Assembly (NCBI RefSeq): GCF_001428335.1
Contig: NZ_LMSG01000012.1
Span: 250,659 to 314,658, forward strand
Direction: 5' to 3'
Length of the DNA stretch: 64,000 nt
Source: Arthrobacter sp. Soil762
GTDB taxonomy: Bacteria; Actinomycetota; Actinomycetes; Actinomycetales; Micrococcaceae
Shown: positions 29,125-38,573 of the stretch, piece by piece
Layout: each line of letters opens with the position of its first letter
Position numbering within the stretch: the stretch's first letter is position 1
The notes under the pieces: generated by a model
What the model saw: the letters and a program-made list of their open reading frames with translations, nothing else
What the model was told of the DNA's origin: nothing
Database searches by the model: none
Translations under genes and position numbers: made by a program

Positions 29125-30486
29125 TTAGTCGGCGACCAGCTCAAGCGCGAGCTCGGTGCGGACAACCTGGGCCAGTCGTTCAGCGATGGAGTGGGCTGTT
29201 GCCTCATCCCCTGCTTCCACCATGACCCGCACTACGGGTTCGGTGCCTGAGGGGCGGAGCAGGACACGTCCGGTATCGCCCAGCTCGGCTTCGGCCAGGA
29301 CCACGGCCTGCGCCAGCGCGTCGGAACTACCCACGCGGGTGCGGTCAACGCCCTTGACGTTGATGAGTACCTGCGGGAGCTTGGTCATCACAGTGGCGAG
29401 CTGCTTGAGCGGCCGGCCCGTCAGGGCGACCTGCGCGGCAATCTGGAGCCCGGTGAGGACGCCGTCGCCTGTAGTGGCGTAGTCAGCGAAGATCACGTGG
29501 CCGGATTGCTCGCCGCCGAGGTTGTATCCGCCGTCGCGCATCTCCTCAAGGACGTAGCGGTCCCCGACACCCGTTTCGCGGATCGTGATACCTGCTTGGC
29601 GCAGGGCGATCTTGAGACCGAGGTTGCTCATCACGGTGGCCACCAGGACGTCGTCGGTGAGCTTGCCTGAGGCTTTGAGGGCGACGGCCAGGATCGCCAT
29701 GATCTGGTCACCGTCCACCTCTGTGCCTTCGTGGTCTACGGCGAGGCAGCGGTCGGCGTCGCCGTCGTGGGCGATGCCGAGGTCCGCTCGGTGCTTCAGC
29801 ACGGCGGCCTTGAGCGGACCGAGATGGGTGGAGCCCACGCCGTCGTTGATGTTGTGGCCGTCCGGCTCGGCGCCGATCACGATAACATCGGCGCCGGCGT
29901 CCTTGAATACCTGGGGTGAGCAGCCGCTGGCGGCGCCGTGGGCGCAGTCCAGGACTACCTTCAGGCCGTCGAGTCGGTGCGGAAGCGTCTGCAGGAGGTG
30001 GACGATGTAGCGGTCCTCAGCATCGGAGAAGCGCTGGATCCGTCCAACATCGCTGCCGACGGGCCGCTGGGGCTCCTTGCCCATCTGCTCCTCGATGGCG
30101 TTCTCCACGTCATCAGGAAGCTTCTGGCCACCGCGGGCGAAGAACTTGATCCCGTTATCAGGGGCAGGATTGTGGGAGGCCGAGATCATGACGCCGAAGT
30201 CGGCGTCGAGGTCTGCCACGAGGTAGGCCGCGGCCGGCGTCGGGAGAACCCCGGCGTCGTAGACGTCGATACCGGAGCTGGACAGCCCTGCCTCGACGGC
30301 GGCGGCGATGAATTCCCCGCTGGCGCGGGGGTCACGCGCCACCACGGCACGGGGCCGGGTGCCACTGGTACTGCGGTCATGACCAAGCACGACGGCGGCC
30401 GCCTGGGCCAGGTTCATCGCAAGCTCGGCAGTCAACAGGCCGTTAGCCAGGCCCCGGACACCATCTGTTCCAAATAATCTAGACAT
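29125..30486 (-). CDS. glmM: phosphoglucosamine mutase
   Basis: The 453-residue protein opens [12 protein letters not shown]. The phosphoserine loop is MISASHNP, with Ser104 as the phosphorylated residue. The metal loop HDGDADRC is near 245, the sugar loop GGEQSGHV near 325, and the phosphate-binding [14 protein letters not shown] near the C-terminus. It converts glucosamine 6-phosphate to glucosamine 1-phosphate, the step after GlmS. The ATG at 30486 gives the family N-terminus; TAGACT ends 8 nt upstream and no ribosome site is seen, so it is probably leaderless. In many relatives glmM directly follows rpsI; here a 5-kb glycosylation block lies between them. Confidence 0.95.
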   Translation of the reverse strand: MSRLFGTDGVRGLANGLLTAELAMNLAQAAAVVLGHDRSTSGTRPRAVVARDPRASGEFIAAAVEAGLSSSGIDVYDAGVLPTPAAAYLVADLDADFGVMISASHNPAPDNGIKFFARGGQKLPDDVENAIEEQMGKEPQRPVGSDVGRIQRFSDAEDRYIVHLLQTLPHRLDGLKVVLDCAHGAASGCSPQVFKDAGADVIVIGAEPDGHNINDGVGSTHLGPLKAAVLKHRADLGIAHDGDADRCLAVDHEGTEVDGDQIMAILAVALKASGKLTDDVLVATVMSNLGLKIALRQAGITIRETGVGDRYVLEEMRDGGYNLGGEQSGHVIFADYATTGDGVLTGLQIAAQVALTGRPLKQLATVMTKLPQVLINVKGVDRTRVGSSDALAQAVVLAEAELGDTGRVLLRPSGTEPVVRVMVEAGDEATAHSIAERLAQVVRTELALELVAD

Positions 30487-30592
30487 CGTGGACAAGTCTA
30501 GAGGATGGATGCTCGGCGGCCGGTGTTGGTCCAAACGTCACGCTCCCGCAGCCAGGCCACTGCTATGCGCTACTACTTCGTGCGCTGCACTT

Positions 30593-32536
30593 CTAAGTGT
30601 CGCAGCCAACAAATCTATACAGGACAGCCACGCCTTGCTGGTCAATTTTGACGAACGCTGGTGAACTATCTGCTCCGTCCAAGCCTGGGAAGTCATTGAC
30701 TTCCTTGCGTTCCGGATCAATGTAGCGGCCGCCGAAATCGAGGAGGAATCGAACGTTCTCACGCTTTGCTGCCGCGCAAACCTCGGATTCGGGACGGGCC
30801 TGGTTCAGTTTCTCCGACGTTAGGAGGCGGTCTTTGTTGGATCCCGTATACGCATGCGCGAACAGAACACGGCGATCCGCAATTGCATAGGCCGTTGAAC
30901 TACCATTCCACGGATTATTGGCCATAACAGCGTCCACCGGCACATGGTCACTCAGCCGCTTCATCAACTCGAGTTCGTCGGGGCTCAGCAGCGGCGAGGA
31001 GTCATCCAGAGCGTACGTATGCTCTCGGCCGGGCGTCGTTTCGGAATTCGTGGGCCAGATAATGATGGATGCGGCCAAAGCTGCGACGCCAACTGGAACT
31101 ATCCACTGAATCCGGCGCTGGGAGATATTTTCGAATATCCAGGCACCAGCCGCGCCGGCAAGAACTGCCCAGAACATGGGCAGGAGCGCAGCTAGGCGAG
31201 GCGGATCACCGTACCACGCGCCGATCACGATTTGCCTGACAATTGGATCTGGAACCGCTGCGGACACGACGTAGAGCACAACCGCACCGGCGTAGGACGC
31301 CAGAAACCACCATTCAGTACGTCTCCGGGCCAGCACTACCGTTCCGAGTAGCGTCAACGCTGCGAACCCCCATGGGACAGTGCCATGCGTTGGTGCGTTT
31401 AACAGGACGCTCCCGGCGGCGGCCAGCAGTGAGTCGAATGGGTCCCACGTGGTGGTCCAAGGGCGCACCACAGCCCAGACGACTAGACCGGAACTGAATG
31501 CGCTGATCCAGACTGCTGTCCACTTCAAGTAACCGAAGAGATCCGACTGCCGTTGCTTGAGGGTTCGAAAGGACCGCCCCGCAGCCATGACCGCAAAAAT
31601 CGAAGACAGGCCAACAAGAGCCACTAGACCTGACATATGCGTGAGTACAAGGCCTGGTATCCCCACGACCAGCATCGTTGCGGCCAATGGCCAGGGCATG
31701 GGGCTAATCTTTCCAAACCTCAATGCTGACGCCAGCACTGCGACGAGCGGCGGCAACAAGGTCACCGCCAGCATGTAGGGAAAGAGCGGACCGAAATCGC
31801 TCTTCTGGCTCTGCATGACAGTGAACGGGAACGCGAAGAACCCGGCGCAAGCAACGGCCGCACAGAGCAGCCCAACAATCTTCGGCCCGACCACCAAATG
31901 GACCAGCAGTAGTACGCCAAGCGGCCAGGCAACGGCCACGATCGCAAGGTTAAGGGCATTGGCGGCTTCAATTATGGGCAAGCCCGTCGCCTCAGTAGTC
32001 AATGCCGCCAGCGCGTGCCAGATCTGCGGATACAGCCCGGACGATTCGCCCATCAAAGAACGCACGGCGAACGGCGATCCGTCTCCGGCATTTACTATCT
32101 CTCGCACCAGATTGAGGTGAAACGGCGTATCAATACCCTGGTTGATGTTCCCAGGATGCTCAACAATTTGGATGTAGCGCACAGACAGCAGGGATACCGC
32201 GGCCAAAACAGCGAGCAAGTACCCTGTGCCTTGCTTGTGCTCGACCGCGGACCATGAAAAATTGGCCGGCCAGCGCTTCCTAGCGAAGCGTACCGCCACC
32301 AGAACAACCCCGCCAACCATCACTGTGACAACAGCGAAGCTCACCACGTTCCAATGTATCCGCAACCACCAGAAGGCGAGCGTGGAAAATCCCACAAGTG
32401 ACGTCGTCATCAGGGGTGCAAGTGAAATCACCCAAATATGCCGAAGCCCTAGCGCCCAGCCCAAAAGTAGCCCGGGCATCATGAGTACTGCGATTGCCCC
32501 GACGAGACCCGGCAGGGCAGAAAACCAATCCATCAA
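30593..32536 (-). CDS. DUF6541-type polytopic membrane protein
   Basis: The protein has 647 residues, with roughly 12-14 hydrophobic segments over the first 500 and a soluble C-terminal part ending YRFVGCDT. The N-terminal 'LPGLVGAIAVLMMPGLLLGW' and the later HPGNINQGIDTPFHLNLVRE recall the DUF6541 family, which is found in actinobacterial cell-wall glycosylation loci and resembles GT-C transferases with an acidic loop. Function is not established; an envelope glycosyltransferase role is inferred from fold and neighbours. It is divergent from the GT2-GtrA gene, with 85 bp between. GC content is low for this genome. Confidence 0.65.
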   Translation of the reverse strand: MMDWFSALPGLVGAIAVLMMPGLLLGWALGLRHIWVISLAPLMTTSLVGFSTLAFWWLRIHWNVVSFAVVTVMVGGVVLVAVRFARKRWPANFSWSAVEHKQGTGYLLAVLAAVSLLSVRYIQIVEHPGNINQGIDTPFHLNLVREIVNAGDGSPFAVRSLMGESSGLYPQIWHALAALTTEATGLPIIEAANALNLAIVAVAWPLGVLLLVHLVVGPKIVGLLCAAVACAGFFAFPFTVMQSQKSDFGPLFPYMLAVTLLPPLVAVLASALRFGKISPMPWPLAATMLVVGIPGLVLTHMSGLVALVGLSSIFAVMAAGRSFRTLKQRQSDLFGYLKWTAVWISAFSSGLVVWAVVRPWTTTWDPFDSLLAAAGSVLLNAPTHGTVPWGFAALTLLGTVVLARRRTEWWFLASYAGAVVLYVVSAAVPDPIVRQIVIGAWYGDPPRLAALLPMFWAVLAGAAGAWIFENISQRRIQWIVPVGVAALAASIIIWPTNSETTPGREHTYALDDSSPLLSPDELELMKRLSDHVPVDAVMANNPWNGSSTAYAIADRRVLFAHAYTGSNKDRLLTSEKLNQARPESEVCAAAKRENVRFLLDFGGRYIDPERKEVNDFPGLDGADSSPAFVKIDQQGVAVLYRFVGCDT

Positions 32537-32621
32537 GGATTACCCAAGTATTCCATCAATAATTCCCAAGTTTCCACTCACCGCTAGCAAGCCCCCCGCG
32601 CATGCCTATAGCATACACAGC

Positions 32622-33863
32622 ATGAAACCTTGCCATGGGGGCCTGGCGCTTGAAATTGTTGTACCGGTTTTCAATGAGGAAACTGTACTCGAAAAGAGCA
32701 TCACTACGCTCGCAAACTATCTGACACTTGAAATGCCATCGACATGGCAAATCACAATTGCTGACAACGCCAGCACGGACAATACGCCAAGTATTGCTAC
32801 TCGCTTGACCGAAAAATTGCCAAACGTCACTTACCGGCGTTTGAATGCCAAGGGACGCGGTCATGCGCTTCGCGACGCTTGGAGCGCGTCCAACGCCGAG
32901 GTTCTCGCGTATTTGGATGTCGACCTCTCAACAGATCTTGCGGCCCTTCCCCCGCTGGTCGCGCCCCTGCTATCCGGCCATTCCGATATCTCCATCGGCA
33001 CACGACTCGGTCAAAACTCCCGCGTCAGCCGCGGTCCGAAGCGTGAGTTCATCTCCCGCTCTTACAACTTATTACTGAAACGCACCATGCAGGTGCGGTT
33101 CTCCGACGCGCAGTGTGGGTTTAAGGCCATCCGCGCAGATGTTGCCAGAAGATTACTTCCTCATGTGGAGGACAACGGCTGGTTCTTTGATACTGAGCTT
33201 CTGATTATCGCGGAACGATCTGGCCTTCGGATTCATGAGATTCCAGTGGACTGGGTAGATGATCCCGACAGCCGAGTAGACATCCGGCAGACTGCGTTCG
33301 ATGACGTCCGCGGACTCATACGCGTCGCAGGATCGTTGGTAAGGGGCTCGATTCCCGTTCAAGCAATCTACGCCGAGCTGGGACGGCGTCCTATCGTTCC
33401 CCAGTCACGGCCTAGCTTCTTTGGTCAGGTAATTAGGTTCGCCATGGTGGGAACGATTTCCACCATGGCCTTCGCTCTTTTGTTCATGTTATTCCAAGGC
33501 TCCCTTGGGGCGCAGCAAGCCAATTTCTTGGCTCTCCTCCTGACCGCGGTTGGCAATACGGCGGCCAATCGCCGCTTCACATTCGGTATCAATGGGCCAG
33601 AGAAACTTTTCACCCAGCAGTTCCAAGGGTTGGTGGTGTTCGCGCTGGCTTGGTCAATCACTTCGTCATCGCTACTGGTCCTCCATGCCGTCTCGCCGAA
33701 CTCTTCATCTACCATGGAGCTCGTGACGCTCACCGCCGCCAATGTCCTCGCCACGCTCATGCGCTTTGCCCTGCTACGAATATGGGTATTCCGTGTTCGC
33801 AGCTCGGAGGGCACCTCCAAAAACGTTGTGTCCCCTGGCGTCAAAACGGCACCAGTCGCTTGA
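32622..33863 (+). CDS. GT2 glycosyltransferase fused to a GtrA membrane domain (YkcC-like)
   Basis: The 413-residue fusion has a GT2 domain at about 1-240: LEIVVPVFNEETVLEKSI, ITIADNASTDNT, LAYLDVDLSTDL (DxD-like metal site), 'DAQCGFKAIRADVARRLLPH' and WFFDTELLIIAE. A GtrA-like domain of four membrane helices follows at about 265-395 ('FAMVGTISTMAFALLFMLF', NTAANRRFTFG). Such proteins load a sugar onto undecaprenyl phosphate and may flip it. The ATG at 32622 is preceded by TAGCAT 7 nt upstream; a longer in-frame extension runs over the divergent gene and is rejected. The PMT-like gene starts 20 bp after it, as in ykcC-ykcB pairs. Codon usage is clearly more AT-rich than in neighbouring core genes. 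Confidence 0.85.
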   Translation: MKPCHGGLALEIVVPVFNEETVLEKSITTLANYLTLEMPSTWQITIADNASTDNTPSIATRLTEKLPNVTYRRLNAKGRGHALRDAWSASNAEVLAYLDVDLSTDLAALPPLVAPLLSGHSDISIGTRLGQNSRVSRGPKREFISRSYNLLLKRTMQVRFSDAQCGFKAIRADVARRLLPHVEDNGWFFDTELLIIAERSGLRIHEIPVDWVDDPDSRVDIRQTAFDDVRGLIRVAGSLVRGSIPVQAIYAELGRRPIVPQSRPSFFGQVIRFAMVGTISTMAFALLFMLFQGSLGAQQANFLALLLTAVGNTAANRRFTFGINGPEKLFTQQFQGLVVFALAWSITSSSLLVLHAVSPNSSSTMELVTLTAANVLATLMRFALLRIWVFRVRSSEGTSKNVVSPGVKTAPVA

Positions 33864-33883
33864 GGGCTTCAACCGACGACCCT

Positions 33884-35794
33884 ATGGGCTCCGATCAGAT
33901 CTCGACGGAAGTATCTCCTGCCGCGAGTACGCCCGAAGAACGGCGTCGCTTCTCTCGACGACTGACCCGGCCGTCGTGGGAACGCCGAGCGCTATGTGCC
34001 CTTATGGTGCTAACCAGCCTGCTTTATCTGTGGGGCCTGGACCATAACGGCTGGGCCAATTCGTACTATTCTGCCGCAGCCATGGCAGGTTCCCAGGATT
34101 GGACAGCCTTCTTTTTCGCGTCGTCTGACCCAGGCAACGCAATAAGCGTCGACAAGCCTCCGCTCAGCCTTTGGGTGATGTCCGCATCTGTCTGGGCCTT
34201 TGGCCTGAGTCCTTGGAGCATCCTGGTCCCACAAGCACTCATGGGCGTCGCGAGCGTCTATCTGCTTCACCGCATGGTTCGAACCTACGTCAATGCTGCC
34301 AGCGCGCTTTTAGCCGCCGCATTTTTCGCTGCAATGCCGGTAGCAACAGTCATGTTCCGCTACAACAACCCGGATGCCCTACTTGTACTGCTGATGATCG
34401 GAGTGGCCTATACAGCGCTGGAATCAATCCGCCGTGGCAGCCCCCGGTGGCTTATCTTTGCCGGCGCGCTCACCGGTGCGGCCTTACTGACCAAACAACT
34501 TCAGGTGGCACTGGTCCTGCCAGCCGTTGCTGCGGCATACCTGATGTTTGCCACTGCTCCCTTGATTAGGCGGATACTGCACCTCTGTGGCGCCCTTCTG
34601 GCGGCGGCCATTGCCGGGGGGTGGTGGTTCGTTCTCGTGCAACTGACACCCGCTTCCAGCCGTCCCTTTGTAGGAGGATCACGTCTCAACAGCGCGGTGG
34701 AACTGACCTTGGGCTACAACGGCCTGGATCGACTTACCGGCGAGGACGCCAGCCGCACCATGTCCCCCACGGCAGCTCACTTAGCGGAAAAACTGGACCC
34801 AGGATTCCAGCGGTTCCTCCAGCCGCAGTTCACCGGACAATTCGGGTGGTTTTTGCCACTCGCCATCGCCGGCCTGTGCTTTGCCATCTGGCATCTAATA
34901 CGACGCAGCGGCAGTCGGAATTATCGTGCATTCCTCGTACTCTGTGGAGTGTGGTTCTTGTGCTCCGCCACCGTCCTCGCCTTCATGTCGGGCATCGTTC
35001 ATCCCTATTACGCCCTCACGGCAATCCCGCCATTGTGCGGCTTGGCTGCCGTAGGCCTGATCCATATGTACCGCCTGCGGAGCCGCCGGAATATTCGGTT
35101 AGCGCTGGCCGCCACTTTCCTCAGCACCATGGTCCTCGGCTTCCTTTCTGCCGTACGCTCTACTGCTGATTTTCCTGTGGGCCCTCAAGTTGCTTTGGTC
35201 CTATGGTCAAGCACTATCGCTCTTCAGCTTCTTCCTCCGCCTACGGCTGCCCTCCGGACCATCTCCACAGGCCTCCTAGCAGTCACCCTAATGGCTGGGC
35301 CCGTAGTGTGGTCGGTCAATACAGTCCTAAGCCCGCACGCGGGCGCAGGAGTCGTTTCTGGACCAAGTATTCTAGGCATCCGAACTGACCACCCTGATCG
35401 CCAGCAACTCGGGTCGGATATGCCCCCGAGTTTCACGGCAGTGATGTTCGGCGACATACCGGAAAGAGGCGTCGTTTCGCGGCTCATTGCTGCACCCCCC
35501 AGCACAGCATGGGCAGCTGCGATGGTGGGATCAGAGACTGCAGCGAATTACCAGCTGGAAAGCAAACGATCCGTGCTGCCCCTTGGCGGCTTTGATGGCA
35601 CGGATCCGTTCCCCACACTGGAACAATTCCAGATGATGGTGGACCACGGACAAGTGAGCTCACTGGTCATCCAGGAACTGCCTCCTTTGACGCTAGAGGG
35701 CCGTGGCGAGTCCGCAAGAATTGTCGAATGGGTCAGAGCTCAGTATCCTGCGGAGCAAATCGGCGCCGCCCAGTACTTCAACCTGCTGCCGTAA
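33884..35794 (+). CDS. PMT/ArnT-like membrane glycosyltransferase (YkcB-like)
   Basis: The 636-residue protein has about 11-12 membrane segments and a soluble C-terminal domain of roughly 130 residues. The first external loop has LDHNGWANSYYSAAAMAGS, and 'GNAISVDKPPLSLWVMS' is the second conserved segment of the GT39/ArnT superfamily. MFRYNNPDALLVLLMI follows. It is expected to use the polyprenyl-phosphate sugar made by the preceding GT2-GtrA protein and transfer it outside the membrane to a protein, lipid or polymer; acceptor unknown. The ATG at 33884 was chosen because the upstream reading frame overlaps the GT2 gene by over 200 bp. GC content remains low. Confidence 0.82.
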   Translation: MGSDQISTEVSPAASTPEERRRFSRRLTRPSWERRALCALMVLTSLLYLWGLDHNGWANSYYSAAAMAGSQDWTAFFFASSDPGNAISVDKPPLSLWVMSASVWAFGLSPWSILVPQALMGVASVYLLHRMVRTYVNAASALLAAAFFAAMPVATVMFRYNNPDALLVLLMIGVAYTALESIRRGSPRWLIFAGALTGAALLTKQLQVALVLPAVAAAYLMFATAPLIRRILHLCGALLAAAIAGGWWFVLVQLTPASSRPFVGGSRLNSAVELTLGYNGLDRLTGEDASRTMSPTAAHLAEKLDPGFQRFLQPQFTGQFGWFLPLAIAGLCFAIWHLIRRSGSRNYRAFLVLCGVWFLCSATVLAFMSGIVHPYYALTAIPPLCGLAAVGLIHMYRLRSRRNIRLALAATFLSTMVLGFLSAVRSTADFPVGPQVALVLWSSTIALQLLPPPTAALRTISTGLLAVTLMAGPVVWSVNTVLSPHAGAGVVSGPSILGIRTDHPDRQQLGSDMPPSFTAVMFGDIPERGVVSRLIAAPPSTAWAAAMVGSETAANYQLESKRSVLPLGGFDGTDPFPTLEQFQMMVDHGQVSSLVIQELPPLTLEGRGESARIVEWVRAQYPAEQIGAAQYFNLLP

Positions 35795-35972
35795 CACTCG
35801 AAATTTGGTAGGTGGGCCAGGGCCCTTCTACTCGCACCGCTTCATGTGCACATCGCGTGGTCCGCCAGCGAGCGGCTCCTGCCGCTACTCGACGTGGGCA
35901 GGTCAGTTCTCGGTCCACGAGCGCGTCCATCTGGTTCAAACAAAAGCAAAATGCCTTTTCGGGGCGTACGGC

Positions 35973-36004
35973 AAAAGCCCGCCCCGCCAATGGCGGGACG
36001 GGCT
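35973..36004 (-). terminator. intrinsic terminator of rplM-rpsI
   Basis: On the minus strand the stem is AGCCCGTCCCGCC pairing with GGCGGGGCGGGCT (35976-36004), continuous if one U-G wobble is counted, with a 3-nt loop and then TTTTGC. It lies 18 bp past the rpsI stop. On the plus strand the same bases give a C-A mismatch, so the hairpin favours the rpsI direction. Confidence 0.9.
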
Positions 36005-36022
36005 TCTGTGCAAGCGGACGAC

Positions 36023-36529
36023 TTAGCGCTTGGAGTACTGCTGAGCCTTACGGGCCTTCTTGAGACCGGCCTTCTTACGCTCGATGACGCGTGCGTCACG
36101 GCGCAGGTAACCGGCCTTCTTCAGGGTGGCGCGGTTGTTCTCGGTGTCGATCTCGTTCAGCGAACGGGCGATGCCGAGGCGCAGGGCACCGGCCTGGCCG
36201 GAGATGCCGCCACCGTGGATGCGGGCAATGACGTCGTAGGCGCCATCAAGATCGAGGATCTTGAAGGGCTCGTTGACGTCCTGCTGGTGCAGCTTGTTCG
36301 GGAAGTAGTTGTCCAGCGCACGGCCGTTGATGGTCCACTTGCCGGTGCCGGGGACGATGCGCACGCGGGCAACAGCTTCCTTGCGGCGGCCAACTGCGGC
36401 GCCGGCAACGGTCAGTGCCGGGCGTTCCTTCTTCGGCGCTTCTGCTTCCGCAGGACCGCTCTCCGAGGTGTAGCTGGTCGGGTTTTCCTCAGCCACAACG
36501 GCCTCGGTGGTCTCTTCGTTCTGAGCCAC
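36023..36529 (-). CDS. rpsI: 30S ribosomal protein S9
   Basis: The 168-residue protein has the S9 core from [13 protein letters not shown], through '[13 protein letters not shown]' and '[20 protein letters not shown]', to the basic tail [12 protein letters not shown], which reaches the ribosomal P site. About 40 acidic N-terminal residues precede the core, an extension commonly seen in actinobacterial S9. The start is a GTG preceded by AAGGAG. It follows rplM by 38 bp and shares its transcript, ending at the hairpin at 35976-36004. Confidence 0.96.
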   Translation of the reverse strand: MAQNEETTEAVVAEENPTSYTSESGPAEAEAPKKERPALTVAGAAVGRRKEAVARVRIVPGTGKWTINGRALDNYFPNKLHQQDVNEPFKILDLDGAYDVIARIHGGGISGQAGALRLGIARSLNEIDTENNRATLKKAGYLRRDARVIERKKAGLKKARKAQQYSKR

Positions 36530-36567
36530 GATTCTCCTTGTATAGATAAGTTGTTTGGTGGCCAGGA

Positions 36568-37011
36568 CTACTGGGCGACCTGGGAAATTTCGAACGTCTT
36601 GGGCTGCTGGGCGGCGTGGGGGTGCTCTGCACCGCGGTACACCTTCAGCTTGCCCAGCTGCTGTGCAGCGAGGGAATTCTTGGGAAGCATGCCCCTGATG
36701 GCCTTCTCAACGGCGCGGACCGGGTTGGATTCCAGGAGTTCCGCGTAGTTGACGGAGGTCAGGCCGCCCGGGTAGCCGGAGTGGCGGTATGCCCGCTTCT
36801 GCTCCAGCTTGGCGCCGGTCAGGGCGACCTTTTCAGCGTTGATGATGATGACGAAATCGCCCATGTCCATGTGGGACGCAAAGGTGGCCTTGTGCTTGCC
36901 GCGCAGCAGGATTGCGGTCTGGCTCGCGAGACGACCAAGGACAACGTCTGTGGCGTCAATGACGTGCCACTGGCGGTTGATATCGCCGGGCTTCGGGGTG
37001 TACGTACGCAC
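36568..37011 (-). CDS. rplM: 50S ribosomal protein L13
   Basis: The 147-residue protein has '[20 protein letters not shown]', [24 protein letters not shown], and [18 protein letters not shown], all standard L13 segments. L13 is an early-assembly protein of the 50S subunit. The GTG at 37011 ([15 protein letters not shown]) was chosen because GAGG is 8 nt upstream and it gives the usual length; a GTG at 37056 would add 15 residues with no good ribosome site. First gene of the rplM-rpsI transcript. The 297 bp upstream must hold its promoter, but no convincing -35/-10 pair was identified. Confidence 0.95.
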   Translation of the reverse strand: MRTYTPKPGDINRQWHVIDATDVVLGRLASQTAILLRGKHKATFASHMDMGDFVIIINAEKVALTGAKLEQKRAYRHSGYPGGLTSVNYAELLESNPVRAVEKAIRGMLPKNSLAAQQLGKLKVYRGAEHPHAAQQPKTFEISQVAQ

Positions 37012-37308
37012 GGTTTTTGCCTCGTTCTTGTTCTGGCGTTCTTGTTTAGGTGTCACTCAAGCGTGTGCACCTACTATCTATGCGCTACCGGAACAGAGGT
37101 GAGGGCTCTATGTAACCAGTCATCCTCAGGTCTCGAATGTGCTCGTTGAGTAGTTATCCTGCAACCGGATTCTCAAGCGGGCACGCATCATCGAGAAAGG
37201 ACACGCACAACGACTACCAATGTTAGCTTGAACCGGGCCTCAGGGTCAAAATGGGGTAGCCGGAGGCTCATTCATGATTCCGCCGGCCCGACTTAAGCAG
37301 GGGATACA

Positions 37309-37974
37309 GTGACTTCTTGGGGCGACGCCGGCTCAGCCGGGCCACTGTTCGTGGCCGCCATCGGCCTCTTGGGACTCATTCTCTCACCGTTGGCCGAACT
37401 GCTCATTGCCAAGCTGCTCCCCCGCGTCGGTCCTCTGCCTGGTCTGCGGGCAAGGATCACGACGGCGGCGATCACCGCCGCCCTCTGCGCCGCCTTCGCA
37501 TTCCGGTTCGGCGTCGACCCAGAATTGCCGGCATTCCTGCTCCTCGCCGTTCTTGGTGTGCAGCTGGCGAGAATAGACGTCTCGCTGCATTTGCTGCCGA
37601 ACCCTTTGGTGCTTGCGCTATTACTAGGGGGCCTTTTATTCCTCTTAGGGGCCACATTTGGCGGGGAACAGTGGTCCAGCCTCGTTCGCGCACTGGCCGG
37701 CACCGCAATTCTCTTCGTCACCTACCTGATTCTGGCGTTAATCTCGCCAGCGGGCCTTGGAATGGGCGACGTCAAGCTCGCCGCTCCCGTGGGCCTCTAC
37801 TTGGGATACCTAGGCTGGAGCCAACTCCTTTACGGCGGACTGCTGGGGTTCATTCTGAACGGCCTTGTGACGGTGCTTGTCGTGGCACGAAACCGCAAAG
37901 AGCGCACGTCAGAGGTGGCTCACGGGCCATCGATGATCGGCGCCGTACTGGGCGTCGGGCTCTTGATGCTCTAG
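37309..37974 (+). CDS. A24-family prepilin peptidase (TadV/CpaA-like)
   Basis: The 221-residue membrane protein has about 6 hydrophobic segments and the two aspartate motifs of type IV prepilin peptidases: 'LARIDVSLHLLPNPLVLAL' (first Asp followed by LPN) and 'GLGMGDVKLAAPVGLYLGY' (GxGDxK, second Asp). It should cleave the leader from Flp and TadE-like pilins at the membrane's inner face. It is the only such peptidase in the window and so probably serves both tad loci. The start is a GTG with GGGG a few bases upstream. It lies 277 bp before the first flp gene. Confidence 0.85.
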   Translation: MTSWGDAGSAGPLFVAAIGLLGLILSPLAELLIAKLLPRVGPLPGLRARITTAAITAALCAAFAFRFGVDPELPAFLLLAVLGVQLARIDVSLHLLPNPLVLALLLGGLLFLLGATFGGEQWSSLVRALAGTAILFVTYLILALISPAGLGMGDVKLAAPVGLYLGYLGWSQLLYGGLLGFILNGLVTVLVVARNRKERTSEVAHGPSMIGAVLGVGLLML

Positions 37975-38059
37975 GCCTGGGATCGGCCCAATCCCCATCC
38001 CTGGTTGCTCGCGCAACAGGAATCCAAGTAGTCGTCTATTGATGCGTCCACCAATCTAA

Positions 38060-38116
38060 GTACTCGCATATAGGTTCCGAGTACGCACGGAAAAGGCCCC
38101 TGAAAAAGTCGAGTAC
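38060..38116 (+). promoter_or_regulatory. candidate operator upstream of the first flp
   Basis: Three copies of the heptamer GTACTCG or its complement occur: GTACTCG at 38060-38066, CGAGTAC at 38078-38084 and CGAGTAC at 38110-38116. The first two form an inverted repeat with an 11-bp spacer; the third is 32 bp after the second, close to three helical turns. They lie 136-192 bp upstream of the flp start. No known regulator is identified. Confidence 0.4.
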
Positions 38117-38251
38117 TACTACGCATTGTTGCCTAGAACCGCCAATGACAATCTCTTCTTAGCGAAGTCCAGCCGCTAAGGAATTATGGGGGCAGCTGGA
38201 AATTCGTTGAAACATCAAAAAAATCACTTTCATCGAATTAAGGATAATAAA

Positions 38252-38446
38252 ATGACTTCTCTTATGGTCTCCATGATGGCTTTTGTTGCCGGCGTGAAGG
38301 ATCGTCTCGCATCTGAAAAGGGAGCGACGATGGTGGAATACGGCCTGATGGTCGCGCTGATTGCAGTGATCGTCGCAGTCGGTGCCGGCATCTTGGGCCT
38401 CGGCATCGATCAGCTGTTCCAGGACGTCAACGGTCAGCTCCCGTAG
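38252..38446 (+). CDS. flp: Flp-type class IVb pilin (tad locus 1)
   Basis: The 64-residue prepilin has a short leader, MTSLMVSMMAFVAGVKDRL then ASEKG, and the mature start ATMVEYGLMVALIAVIVAVG. Cleavage would fall after Gly, leaving the Flp signature Glu5-Tyr6 and one hydrophobic helix. It is the predicted major subunit of a Tad pilus. AAGGA lies 8 nt before the ATG at 38252; an in-frame upstream ATG is not supported. A strong hairpin follows 16 bp after the stop and may keep pilin mRNA more abundant than the assembly genes. Confidence 0.92.
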   Translation: MTSLMVSMMAFVAGVKDRLASEKGATMVEYGLMVALIAVIVAVGAGILGLGIDQLFQDVNGQLP

Positions 38447-38461
38447 TCCAATCCCAAGTGG

Positions 38462-38500
38462 ATCTGGCGCCGATCTCAAGGTCGGCGCCAGATTCTTTAC
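38462..38500 (+). terminator. hairpin after flp 1 (attenuator or terminator)
   Basis: A perfect 12-bp stem, ATCTGGCGCCGA (38462-38473) and TCGGCGCCAGAT (38482-38493), with an 8-nt loop, is followed by TCTTTAC. It stands between flp and the downstream tad genes. The second tad locus has a hairpin in the same place. Confidence 0.82.
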
Positions 38501-38573
38501 AGCACCTCAAACTCACGCATGGTTGCGGTGAATCAATAGCACCTGCGATGAAGCTAGATCCGGGGAGACGGTC

